From NCBI RefSeq assembly GCF_000617845.2, contig NZ_DF820425.1:3213725-3277724 (forward strand): a stretch of DNA of 64,000 nt, written 5' to 3'. This document shows positions 26,531-34,407 of this stretch, one piece after another; position 1 is the first letter of the stretch, and the number at the start of each line of letters is the position of its first letter. Both the position numbers and the translations under genes were made by a program. The notes under the pieces are model-generated. The model was not told where the DNA came from. It made no database searches and worked only from the letters and a program-made list of their open reading frames with translations. The stretch is from Bradyrhizobium sp. DOA9 (GTDB taxonomy: Bacteria; Pseudomonadota; Alphaproteobacteria; Rhizobiales; Xanthobacteraceae).

Positions 26531-27013
26531 TTACATGTGCTTGTCGTTGGGATCCTTGCGGACGTCGCCGACATAGAGAATGACGGTCTCCTTGCCGAGG
26601 TTCTTCCACCAGTGCGAGGTGCCGTGGACTTCGGGGCGGATGTCGCCGGCCTTGTGCACGATCGGATCGACGCAGTTGGAAGCGTATTCGACGATCTCGC
26701 CCTGCTGCACGAAGATCAGGGCGGGGCGATCGTCATGGCTGTGCCAGGGCACGATGCCGCCGGGCGCGATCGTCAGCTTGCGGAAGCGCAGCTCGCGCCC
26801 TTCGATACGGGCGGGCTGCTTGCCGAGATCGATCGCGCCGAGCGTCACGTCGGTGACGCCAACCGGCTTGTAGTCGACCATCGGCTGCGCGTTCGGCTTG
26901 GTCTTGCCGGCCGGACATTCGCCGGCGAAGACCGGCTGCACCGAGAGACTGAGAGCGCCGAAAAGGGCAAGTCCGGGCCAGATGCTATGCGAAAATTTGC
27001 AGGTCATGGGCAT
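26531..27013 (-). CDS. exported cupin-domain protein
   Basis: A 160-residue protein with a signal sequence (about 1-30; LALFGALSLSVQPVFA) and one cupin barrel. The first cupin motif is seen in GGIVPWHSHDDRPALIFVQQGE (two His and a Glu as likely metal ligands) and the second in IRPEVHGTSHWWKN. Small periplasmic cupins of this type have no settled function; some bind metal or small organics. AGGAG precedes the ATG. A 17-bp palindrome lies 100-120 bases upstream. Confidence 0.82.
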   Translation of the reverse strand: MPMTCKFSHSIWPGLALFGALSLSVQPVFAGECPAGKTKPNAQPMVDYKPVGVTDVTLGAIDLGKQPARIEGRELRFRKLTIAPGGIVPWHSHDDRPALIFVQQGEIVEYASNCVDPIVHKAGDIRPEVHGTSHWWKNLGKETVILYVGDVRKDPNDKHM

Positions 27014-27114
27014 GGAGGATCTCCTGTGTTGGCCGTAACCTCGTTGGGCGCCGGCAATGACAGAAGCTTCGTCGAAATCAAATGCACTCTGAAATGCCGT
27101 CTATCTTTCGACAC

Positions 27115-27131
27115 CATAGCGGGCCGCTATG
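27115..27131. promoter_or_regulatory. LysR-type operator candidate upstream of the cupin gene
   Basis: CATAGCGG-G-CCGCTATG is a perfect 17-bp palindrome containing ATAG-N7-CTAT, the T-N11-A pattern of LysR-family boxes. It overlaps the stop codon of the upstream oxidoreductase gene. The same ATAG-N7-(C/G)TAT pattern occurs at 29160 and 31002. Confidence 0.5.
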
Positions 27132-28488
27132 CACGTCCCAGCATGTGTTTGAGGTCAGCCGAAAACGTCGGATAAGCGTAGACCGTGTCACGCAGTTGCT
27201 TTGCGGTGATGCCGAACTTGATGGCGAGGCCAAATACGTTGATCAGCTCCTGACCGGCGTGGCCGACGATGTGCGCGCCGAGGATCCTGTCTGTGGCCTG
27301 ATCGACGATCACTTTCGACCATGCAACGGTTTCGGCATATGATCGCGACGAGAACCACTCGCGCATGTCGTTGACGTGAACATCGACCTCCGAACCGGAT
27401 TCCCGCGCCGCCGTTTCGGTGAGGCCGACGGCGGCGAGGGCCGGCACAGTGTAGACGGATGTCGCCAGGCCGGCGTAGTCAGGCGCGTGGTGCGGCCCAT
27501 CGACGATGTTGCGGCCGACTATGTCGCCTTCATAGGTCGCCACGGGGGACAGCTGCGGCGAGATCGGCACCGCGTCTCCGCAAACGTAAACCCGAGGATT
27601 CGAAGTTGAACGCAAATATCGGTCGACGACGATCCGGCCGTTGACGTGCTCGACTTGACCTTTGGTCAGGTCGAGCCCTTCGGTATCGGCCACTCGACCA
27701 GCACCGTTTACGACGCGATCCGCTTCCAGCACCTGCTCGATGCCGTCCTGGGTAAAGACGACCCGAAGCCGGCCGCTCGCCGGCTCGATCCGCTGGACGA
27801 CGACGCCGGTCCTAATCTTGATGCCGATGCGTTCGCTTTCGGTCCGCAGTTGCGCGACGGCATCCATGTCCATTGAAGGGAGAATTTGCGGGAGCACTTC
27901 GAGGATCGTTACGGCAGCGCCGGCCCGCACATAGATGTGACCGAACTCCAGCGAGATCACGCCGCCGCCGAGGAAGACGACGGAGCCCGGCAACTTGCGT
28001 TCGCTAAGTATCTCGTCCGAGGTGATCATGTGCTCCGCACCTGGGATTGGCAGCGGTCGTGCCCTGGATCCGGTGGCGACCACGATATGCTTGGCCTCGA
28101 ATAAGCGACCGCCGACGCCGATCGCACTAGAGGCGACGAAGACGCCCTTGCCCCTGACCACCTCGACGTCTCGGCGCGCCATGGTGCGCGCTAGATCGCC
28201 CGGAATATCCTGGATCATCGCCTTCTCGCGCTCGATTAGCGCCGCCCAATCAAGCCTGGGTTTGCTGACGGTGATATGATGAGCGGACGCGCGCTCGATG
28301 TCGTGCAGCGACTGACTCGCGGCGACCAAAATCTTCTTTGGCGTGCAGCCGCGGTTTGGACAGGTGCCACCGAGATCGCGCGGCTCGATCATTGCGACCG
28401 AGAGGCCAGCGCGGCGGGCCGGTCCGGTCACGCCGATCCCGGCGTTGCCGCCGCCTAGGATCACGACGTCGAATGCTTCGATGGTCAT
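27127..28488 (-). CDS. FAD/NAD(P)-dependent disulfide oxidoreductase (dihydrolipoyl dehydrogenase/MerA-like)
   Basis: Class I pyridine nucleotide-disulfide oxidoreductase, 453 residues. It has an N-terminal FAD fold (VVILGGGNAGIGVTG), a redox cysteine pair in GGTCPNRGCTPKK (CX4C), an NAD(P) fold (VVFLGGGVISLEFGHIYVR), the second FAD motif RVYVCGDAV, and a C-terminal dimerisation domain. The usual catalytic His-Pro of glutathione or lipoamide reductases is replaced by Tyr-Pro (AYPTFSADLKHML). The substrate is therefore uncertain: not clearly lipoamide, glutathione or mercury (no extra C-terminal cysteines). ATG 28488 is chosen. Confidence 0.88.
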   Translation of the reverse strand: MTIEAFDVVILGGGNAGIGVTGPARRAGLSVAMIEPRDLGGTCPNRGCTPKKILVAASQSLHDIERASAHHITVSKPRLDWAALIEREKAMIQDIPGDLARTMARRDVEVVRGKGVFVASSAIGVGGRLFEAKHIVVATGSRARPLPIPGAEHMITSDEILSERKLPGSVVFLGGGVISLEFGHIYVRAGAAVTILEVLPQILPSMDMDAVAQLRTESERIGIKIRTGVVVQRIEPASGRLRVVFTQDGIEQVLEADRVVNGAGRVADTEGLDLTKGQVEHVNGRIVVDRYLRSTSNPRVYVCGDAVPISPQLSPVATYEGDIVGRNIVDGPHHAPDYAGLATSVYTVPALAAVGLTETAARESGSEVDVHVNDMREWFSSRSYAETVAWSKVIVDQATDRILGAHIVGHAGQELINVFGLAIKFGITAKQLRDTVYAYPTFSADLKHMLGRA

Positions 28489-28574
28489 CGGTCGCGCCTT
28501 CAGGTTCGGAGCGGAGTGCAGCCGAGCGCCGGAGCGCGTCATTCGATGCGGGCCGGCTGTGAGCGTTCCAGTCG

Positions 28575-29069
28575 TTACTTCGCCGTGATGGTGGAAGTGA
28601 TGGACCGGACCACCATCGTTGCCATCTTGAACTGCGCTTCGCGGTTGCTGATGTTGTGCCGCTTGGCAATCCAGTCGAAGTCGGTCCATACGGCCCAGAC
28701 GTCGCCATTGTCATCCTGCGTAAGCAGCAGGCGGACCGGCCAGTCGAGCCCCGCGTTGGGGTTTGCCGTGATGAACTGAGTCCCGAGGGGGGGATTGCCG
28801 AAGATGAGCAAGGTGGAAGGTCTGAGCGTGATCCCGGCTTCCGAGGCGAGCTTCGATTGATCGACCTCCAGGAAGAACTTGATGCCCTTGGCGGCAAGGT
28901 CCGCCTTGATGCGGCTGATCGCTTCCGACATCGATACTGCGCTCTTCACGCGTACGATCCCGTGATCGCTTTCGGCGCGGGCGGCCGACGCCGCCGCCGA
29001 AAGCACGAGGAACAAAAGTACAAGCGAGGTGGCAAGATTCGCAGCGTTCAGAGTGATGCGACGGCCCAT
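28575..29069 (-). CDS. exported DUF302 protein
   Basis: A 164-residue protein with a signal sequence (about 8-33) and a DUF302 domain (about 45-160; GIKFFLEVDQSKLASEAG, TLLIFGNPPLGTQFI, LDWPVRLLLTQDDNGDVW). DUF302 proteins are periplasmic or soluble and of unknown biochemical role. ATG 29069 has GGAGAAG six bases upstream and is preferred to a TTG at 29087. It is the first gene of the same-strand set facing the LysR-type boxes near 29.17 kb. Confidence 0.83.
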   Translation of the reverse strand: MGRRITLNAANLATSLVLLFLVLSAAASAARAESDHGIVRVKSAVSMSEAISRIKADLAAKGIKFFLEVDQSKLASEAGITLRPSTLLIFGNPPLGTQFITANPNAGLDWPVRLLLTQDDNGDVWAVWTDFDWIAKRHNISNREAQFKMATMVVRSITSTITAK

Positions 29070-29159
29070 GGCATTCTTCTCCGGCAATGGTAGCTTTGGA
29101 CTGCGGGAAGGATGGACGCTCGGTTCAAGCAGTTGAAATGCCGTCTGGCTCTTGAAGCA

Positions 29160-29188
29160 ATAGCTCCGGGCTATCGCAGGTGCGATAG
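29160..29188. promoter_or_regulatory. overlapping LysR-type operator candidates in a divergent promoter
   Basis: ATAG-CTCCGGG-CTAT (29160-29174) overlaps the perfect palindrome CTATCGCAGGTGCGATAG (29171-29188). The pair sits between the divergent DUF302 and peroxiredoxin-like genes. Repeated ATAG half-sites suggest binding by a LysR tetramer, most likely the LysR protein encoded at 30045-30932. Confidence 0.55.
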
Positions 29189-29318
29189 GCCGCAGCTATC
29201 AAACCGATTGTGGATCGGCATTTCCATTTGAAGGGGATCAAGCATTCGATCGACCGGCGGCCCTTGCGGGGCGGCTGAAATGCCAAATAATAGGCCTCAC
29301 CAATGCCGGAGCGGAAAA

Positions 29319-30035
29319 ATGACGGCCCTTTCCCCAACCGATGCTGAGCGGCTCAAGCTTGCCTTCCAGCGCTGCCGTGACATGGAGGGGACCCTGAACG
29401 AGCAGCTTCGAGCGTACGCGAATGCCGGTCGAGAGATCTTTCCGGCCTATGGCGACGCGGTCGACCGCCTCGTGGCAAGGTTGGCCGAAAATGGGGGCGG
29501 AGAAAGCGCACCGCGTCCGGGTGAGGTGATGCCGCCCTTCATGTTGCCGGACGAGAATGGGCATCTGGTCACACTTCCTTCGCTGATTGAGCGCGGTCCC
29601 GTAGCAGTCATGTTCTTTCGAGGCCATTGGTGCCCTTACTGCCGACTGAACATGCGCGCGGTGATCCAGGCCCAAGACGACATCAATGCAATGGGCGCTC
29701 AGATCGTCGCGATCATGCCGGAGACCCAGGAGTTCACGGAGACGTTCAAGGCCGACTCGGGCGCGCCGTTTCCGATCCTGACCGATCTCGACAACGGCTA
29801 CGCGCTGTCGCTCAACCTCGCGATCTGGCTCGGCGCCGAGATCCAGCAATTGCTGTCCTATCAGGACATGGCGAAATTCCACGGCAATGAAGGCTGGATG
29901 CTGCCGATCCCCGCCGTGTTCGTGGTCGGACGCGACGGCATCGTGAAAGCCCGCTTCGTCGATCCGGATTTCCGCAAGCGCATGGAGATCGACGATCTGA
30001 TCGAAGCGCTGGAGCGTGTTAGCCGGGAGAATTGA
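29319..30035 (+). CDS. peroxiredoxin-like (AhpC/TSA) protein
   Basis: A 238-residue thioredoxin-fold protein of the AhpC/TSA superfamily. The active site is FFRGHWCPYCRLN, a CXXC pair instead of the single peroxidatic Cys of classic peroxiredoxins, so it may act as a disulfide or peroxide reductase. A helical N-terminal extension (about 1-70) precedes the fold. ATG 29319 has GGAG upstream; ATG 29280 is an alternative without a clear site. It is divergent from DUF302 and convergent with the LysR gene. Confidence 0.87.
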   Translation: MTALSPTDAERLKLAFQRCRDMEGTLNEQLRAYANAGREIFPAYGDAVDRLVARLAENGGGESAPRPGEVMPPFMLPDENGHLVTLPSLIERGPVAVMFFRGHWCPYCRLNMRAVIQAQDDINAMGAQIVAIMPETQEFTETFKADSGAPFPILTDLDNGYALSLNLAIWLGAEIQQLLSYQDMAKFHGNEGWMLPIPAVFVVGRDGIVKARFVDPDFRKRMEIDDLIEALERVSREN

Positions 30036-30044
30036 GCGCCCGCG

Positions 30045-30932
30045 CTACCCCGCGATCTCGCGCCAGTCGGCGCCGCGCAGCATGCGCATCACGGCGTTGC
30101 CCACGGCGGTGCGTTGCCGGCCGGCGACCCCATAGAGGTTGACGGTGCGGCGGGCGTCCAGCCCTGAGACTGCGGCGCGCGTCAGCCGCTCCGGCACAGG
30201 TGAGGTGTGCGGCATCATGGCGATGCCCATCTCGGCCTCGACCAGCTCGATCAAGTCGCGCTCGTTCGAGACCTCGTGACCCTGTTCGATGTCGATGCCG
30301 TGCTCGCGCAGGCTCGCGGAGATGCGCCGCGCGTGCTCGCAGAAGGTTCGAGTCAGCAGCAGCTCCGAACGCAGATCGTCCAGCTCGACCGAGCTGCGGC
30401 CGGCCAGCCGATGCCCGTCACCGACGACGAGCTCAAAGCTCTCGGTGAACAGCGGCCAGACGTCCAGCCGGTCCCAGGCCTCGTCGATCTCGGCCGCAAT
30501 GCCGAGCTCGGCTTCGCCCTTCTTCAGGAAGTCGCCGACCTCCCGGCCCGAGCCGCGCAGGAAGCGGAATTCGAGCCGGTTGAACTGCCGCTTGATCTCG
30601 TTGAGATGCGGAATCAAGAGGGCGAGGTCGATCGAATGCGTCAGCGCAATGCGGAGCGCACCGATCTCTCCGCTCCTGAAGGAGGAGGCCAGCGAGCGCG
30701 CGCCGATCGCCGCGTCATAGCACTGCTTCAGCAGCGGATGCATGCGCTGGCCGAGCTCGGTCAACTGCGCGGCGGGGCGCTCGCGGCGGAACAGGTCGCC
30801 GCCAAGCTCGGCCTCGAGCTGCTTGATCGCGCGCGTCAGCGAGGGCTGCGTCACGTTGCACTCCTCGGCCGCGCGCGTGAAGTTCAAGAGCTGCGCCACC
30901 GCGAGGAAATAGCGGACCTGGTGCATTTCCAT
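30045..30932 (-). CDS. LysR-type regulator, probable controller of the local redox module
   Basis: A 295-residue LysR regulator: winged helix at the N terminus (MEMHQVRYFLAVAQLLNFTR..., recognition helix VTQPSLTRAIKQLEAELGG) and a substrate-binding-like effector domain (about 90-295). The start residues resemble OxyR/CynR-type members, but no OxyR CX8C cysteine pair stands out. ATG 30932 with GGGAG upstream is chosen. It is divergent from the SDR gene, with a LysR-type box between them. Confidence 0.9.
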   Translation of the reverse strand: MEMHQVRYFLAVAQLLNFTRAAEECNVTQPSLTRAIKQLEAELGGDLFRRERPAAQLTELGQRMHPLLKQCYDAAIGARSLASSFRSGEIGALRIALTHSIDLALLIPHLNEIKRQFNRLEFRFLRGSGREVGDFLKKGEAELGIAAEIDEAWDRLDVWPLFTESFELVVGDGHRLAGRSSVELDDLRSELLLTRTFCEHARRISASLREHGIDIEQGHEVSNERDLIELVEAEMGIAMMPHTSPVPERLTRAAVSGLDARRTVNLYGVAGRQRTAVGNAVMRMLRGADWREIAG

Positions 30933-31001
30933 GGATCGGCTCCCAGCAGAAATCGACCGGGAATCTAGCCGATCAGGGCGGGAAATGACATCCCGCCTGC
31001 G

Positions 31002-31016
31002 ATAGCGCGGACGTAT
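31002..31016. promoter_or_regulatory. LysR-type operator candidate between lysR and the SDR gene
   Basis: ATAG-CGCGGAC-GTAT, the same spacing as the boxes at 27116 and 29160. It overlaps TGCGATAG (30998-31005), which recurs at 29181-29188. The position in the divergent lysR/SDR gap is the classical autoregulatory site. Confidence 0.5.
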
Positions 31017-31112
31017 GGACTCGGAAGCCAACCGGCATTTCCGCAGATCCCGGAGATCCCGCACATTCCGCTCCAGCCTGGCGCGGTGTCGCGCCGAGAA
31101 GAGGTCTGGATC

Positions 31113-31937
31113 ATGAATATCCCCATCAAGACGCAGGCGTCCGCTTCCTCACGCGTGCTGGCCGGCAAGGTGGCCCTTGTCACCGGGTCGACCAGCGGCA
31201 TCGGTCTCGGCATCGCACGGGCGCTGGCCGCCCCCGGCGCCGACATCGTGCTCAATGGCCTTGGCGTGGCCAGCGAGATCGGCCGGACGCGCGAGCAGAT
31301 CGCCGCCGAGTTCGGCGTCAAGGCAAGCTATTCGCCGGCGGACATGTCGAGGCCGAAATCGATCGCCGAAATGATCGCGGCGACGGTGGCCCAATCCGGC
31401 CGGCTGGACATCCTGGTCAACAACGCCGGCATCCAGCATGTCGCGCCGCTCGACCAGTTTCCGGTCGAGAAGTGGGACCAGATCCTCGCGATCAATCTGT
31501 CTTCGGCCTTCCACACCACGCGGCTCGCGTTGCCGGCCATGCGGCAGAACGGTTTTGGCCGGATCATCAACATTGCGTCCACGCACGGCCTGGTCGGTTC
31601 GCCGCTCAAGGCAGCCTATGTCACCGCCAAGCATGGCATCGTCGGCCTCACCAAGGTGACGGCGCTGGAAACTGCGGAGGAAGGCATCACCTGCAACGCG
31701 ATCTGCCCTGGTTATGTCCATACGCCGCTGGTCGAGGCGCAGATCGACGGCCAGGCCAAGGCCCACGGCATCTCCCGCGATCAGGTGATCCGCGACGTGC
31801 TGCTGGCGCAACAGCCGAACAAGCGCTTTGTTACGGTCGAGGAGCTCGGCGCACTCGCGGTGTTCCTGTCGACGGACGCGTCGGCCTCGATCACCGGCGT
31901 TGCGCTGCCGGTCGACGGCGGGTGGACCGCGCATTGA
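31113..31937 (+). CDS. short-chain dehydrogenase, 3-hydroxybutyrate dehydrogenase type
   Basis: Probably oxidises (R)-3-hydroxybutyrate to acetoacetate with NAD, the last step in using polyhydroxybutyrate. It has 274 residues with a Rossmann motif TGSTSGIGLGIA, catalytic Ser156, Tyr169 and Lys173 (YVTAKHG), NNAGIQHVAP, and the ITGVALPVDGGWTAH ending common in BdhA proteins. ATG 31113 is chosen over GTG 31086. It is followed after 58 bases by a patatin-like lipase gene, which fits storage-polymer or lipid turnover. Confidence 0.88.
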   Translation: MNIPIKTQASASSRVLAGKVALVTGSTSGIGLGIARALAAPGADIVLNGLGVASEIGRTREQIAAEFGVKASYSPADMSRPKSIAEMIAATVAQSGRLDILVNNAGIQHVAPLDQFPVEKWDQILAINLSSAFHTTRLALPAMRQNGFGRIINIASTHGLVGSPLKAAYVTAKHGIVGLTKVTALETAEEGITCNAICPGYVHTPLVEAQIDGQAKAHGISRDQVIRDVLLAQQPNKRFVTVEELGALAVFLSTDASASITGVALPVDGGWTAH

Positions 31938-31995
31938 CATGGGCCGGCGCAGCAAGTCGAATACTCGAACGGTGCAAGCTCACCAGGAGCGAGAC

Positions 31996-33141
31996 ATGAG
32001 CACGCAGGACAATTCGCAGCACAAGAGGTTCGACCTGCCGGGTCAGGTCGTGCTCGTGCTACAGGGCGGCGGTGCGCTCGGCTCATACCAGGCCGGGGTC
32101 TACCAGGCCTTGCACGAAGCCGGCATCGAGCCGGACTGGATCATCGGCACCTCGATCGGCGCGATCAATGCGAGCCTCATCGCCGGCAACGCGCCCGAGC
32201 ACCGGCTCGCGCGCTTGCGGGAGTTCTGGAAGCGGATGGAGCAGCAGCCGGTCTGGGACTGGCGCTCCGCGTTTCCCGGCTTCAACGAGAAGCTGGCCTA
32301 TTGGTCGACCGTGAGCCACGGCATTGCCGGTTTCTTCCGGCCCAATCCGCTGGCCCATGCCGGCGATTCCTATCCGCTGGGCGCCGATCACGCCGGCTAT
32401 TATTCGACCGCGCCGCTGGAGAAGACGCTGAGCGAACTCGTCGATTTCGATCTCGCCAACCGCTGTGCGCCGCGCCTGACGGTCGGTGCGGCTCATGTCG
32501 GCACTAGCGAAATGCGCTATTTCGACAGCCGCGACGGCGAGCTGACGGTGAAGCACGTGATGGCGTCGGGCGCGCTGCCGCCGGCTTTCCCCGCCGTGCG
32601 CATCGACGGCGAGCTCTATTGGGACGGCGGCATCCTGTCGAATACGCCGACCGAAGCGGTGTTCGACGACAATCCGCGCAGGGATTCGCTGATCTTCTCC
32701 GTGCACTTATGGAATCCGGTCGGGCCGGAGCCGACCACGATGGCTGAGGTGCTGAACCGGCACAAGGACGTGCAATATTCCAGCCGCATCGCCAGCCAGA
32801 TCGTGCGCCAGCAGCAGGCCCATCGCCTGCGCCACGTCATCAACCAGCTCGCGGCGCGGCTGCCTGAGAGCGAGCGAAACGATCCCGCGGTGAGGGAGCT
32901 GACGAGCTACGGCTGTCCAACCCGCATGCATGTGGTGCGGCTGCTGGCGCCGCAGCTCGAGCACGAGACCCATACCAAAGATATCGACTTCAGTCCGTCG
33001 GGAATCACGCGGCGCTGGCATGCCGGTTACGCTCACACGCGATCGGTCCTGGCGCGCAAGCCCTGGATCGGCGAATTCGATCCGCTTGCCGGCGTCGTGC
33101 TGCACGAGCATATGGACGAAATGCCGATGGCGGCGGAGTGA
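31996..33141 (+). CDS. patatin-like phospholipase with DUF3734
   Basis: Acyl hydrolase with a Ser-Asp dyad: oxyanion loop GGGALGSYQAG, nucleophile Ser53 in GTSIG and Asp210 in the DGG motif (YWDGGILSNTP). It has 381 residues; the C-terminal part (about 270-370) matches the DUF3734 region often fused to bacterial patatins. AGGAG precedes the ATG. Likely cotranscribed with the 3-hydroxybutyrate dehydrogenase gene; the substrate could be phospholipid or a polyester. No signal peptide. Confidence 0.9.
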   Translation: MSTQDNSQHKRFDLPGQVVLVLQGGGALGSYQAGVYQALHEAGIEPDWIIGTSIGAINASLIAGNAPEHRLARLREFWKRMEQQPVWDWRSAFPGFNEKLAYWSTVSHGIAGFFRPNPLAHAGDSYPLGADHAGYYSTAPLEKTLSELVDFDLANRCAPRLTVGAAHVGTSEMRYFDSRDGELTVKHVMASGALPPAFPAVRIDGELYWDGGILSNTPTEAVFDDNPRRDSLIFSVHLWNPVGPEPTTMAEVLNRHKDVQYSSRIASQIVRQQQAHRLRHVINQLAARLPESERNDPAVRELTSYGCPTRMHVVRLLAPQLEHETHTKDIDFSPSGITRRWHAGYAHTRSVLARKPWIGEFDPLAGVVLHEHMDEMPMAAE

Positions 33142-33199
33142 GGGCTCTGTCCGTCATGGCTTCGCACGAGGGCGATTTTGCAGGCGCGCGGTCCGGAGT

Positions 33200-34177
33200 A
33201 TGGTCGCCGTATCTTCGTCGCGAGGCCTGCAATTGGTCGCTGAGAAAGATCTGGAGAAGACGCTCGATACGCTGCGTGCCAACGCGGCGGGACCGGTCGC
33301 GGGCGTATTCGGTCCGGCCTCACTGACCTGGCAGATCGACCGGGAGGCCGTGCTCTTTCTCGGCGCCGGCCGTGCGCTGCTGTTGCAACTGGCCCATCCA
33401 TGGGTGGCGGCGGCGATCGCCGAGCATTCGCGCACCCTTGCCGATCCGATCGGCCGCTTCCATCGCACCTTCGACCTTGTCTTTACGATGGTGTTCGGCT
33501 CGCTGGACCGGGCGCTGCTGTCGTCCCGGCAATTGCATCGGCGTCACAGCATGATCGTCGGCGAGATGCCCGAGACCGTAGGGCCGTTCGCGGCCGGCTC
33601 GCGTTATTGCGCCAACGACATTGCGTCGCTGCGCTGGGTTCACGCCACGCTGGTCGAGACCGCGCTCATGGCACATGATCTGGTGCTGCCGCCACTCTCG
33701 GCGGAGGAGCGCGATCGCTATTGGAGCGAGGCCAGGCTGTACGGCGCCCTGTTCGGATTGACGGGGGATGATTTGCCGGCGGACTGGTCCGGCTTCGTCG
33801 CCTATACCGAGGCCATGGCGCAGTCGGAGACGCTGACCGTCGGCCCTGCGGCGCGCGAGATCGCCGCGCAAATATTTAGCGGCGCGCGCCCGTGGCTGCG
33901 GCCGCCGCGCTGGTATCGCGCGATCACCGCGAGCATGCTGCCCGAGGGCTTGCGTGCAGGCTTTGGTTTTGAGCTCGACGAGCGCGCGATCCGATCCGCC
34001 GACAACGCGCTGCGATGGATCAGGCGCGTCTATCCGAAATTGCCTGATCGGCTGCGCTATGTCAGTCCCTACCAGGAAGCGCAGGCGCGGCTGCGGGGCG
34101 AAGCGCAGCCTGATTGGATGACACGGTGTCTCAACCGCGCCTGGATCGGCCGGCCGCAGATGGACGCGCGTCGCTGA
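33200..34177 (+). CDS. MpaB-like oxygenase family protein (DUF2236)
   Basis: About 325 residues with the DUF2236/MpaB hallmarks: FLGAGRALLLQLAHPWVAAAI near the N terminus, then helical segments with HRTFDLVFTMVFG and conserved His in RWVHATLVETAL. Characterised relatives include rubber oxygenase Lcp and fungal MpaB, which use haem or another metal; most members are unstudied. The start is uncertain: ATG 33200, or TTG 33233 which has GAGG at better spacing. It follows the patatin gene by 58 bases. Confidence 0.8.
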   Translation: MVAVSSSRGLQLVAEKDLEKTLDTLRANAAGPVAGVFGPASLTWQIDREAVLFLGAGRALLLQLAHPWVAAAIAEHSRTLADPIGRFHRTFDLVFTMVFGSLDRALLSSRQLHRRHSMIVGEMPETVGPFAAGSRYCANDIASLRWVHATLVETALMAHDLVLPPLSAEERDRYWSEARLYGALFGLTGDDLPADWSGFVAYTEAMAQSETLTVGPAAREIAAQIFSGARPWLRPPRWYRAITASMLPEGLRAGFGFELDERAIRSADNALRWIRRVYPKLPDRLRYVSPYQEAQARLRGEAQPDWMTRCLNRAWIGRPQMDARR

Positions 34178-34276
34178 GCGCTCCCGGCGTGTCCCGGCTC
34201 AGCAGCGCACCGTCGAAGAGACGCTGCGCTGCGTCCGGGGCAGGAGAGGGGAGTGGGCGCGCGACTTTTTCCTCCT

Positions 34277-34363
34277 CGTCATTGCGAGCGCAGCGAAGCA
34301 ATCCAGAGTCCCTCCGCGGAAAGATTCTGGATTGCTTCGTCGCAAGGGCTCCTCGCAATGACG
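34277..34363. repeat. dispersed inverted-repeat element, copy 1
   Basis: An 87-bp element bounded by CGTCATTGCGAG and its reverse complement CTCGCAATGACG, with inner arms AGCGAAGCAATCCAGA and TCTGGATTGCTTCGTCGC around a short variable centre. A near-identical copy lies at 43814-43901. Elements of this pattern are common between genes in Bradyrhizobium (from memory); in RNA they would form long hairpins. Confidence 0.85.
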
Positions 34364-34407
34364 CGTGGAGAGTGCTGCGCTCGCAATGACGAGCATGCGC
34401 CTCGGGC

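Noticed and set aside
26531..30035. A complete OxyR system controlling the redox module
   Set aside because: The LysR protein shows no evident OxyR-type cysteine pair in the effector domain, so the signal cannot be assumed to be peroxide.
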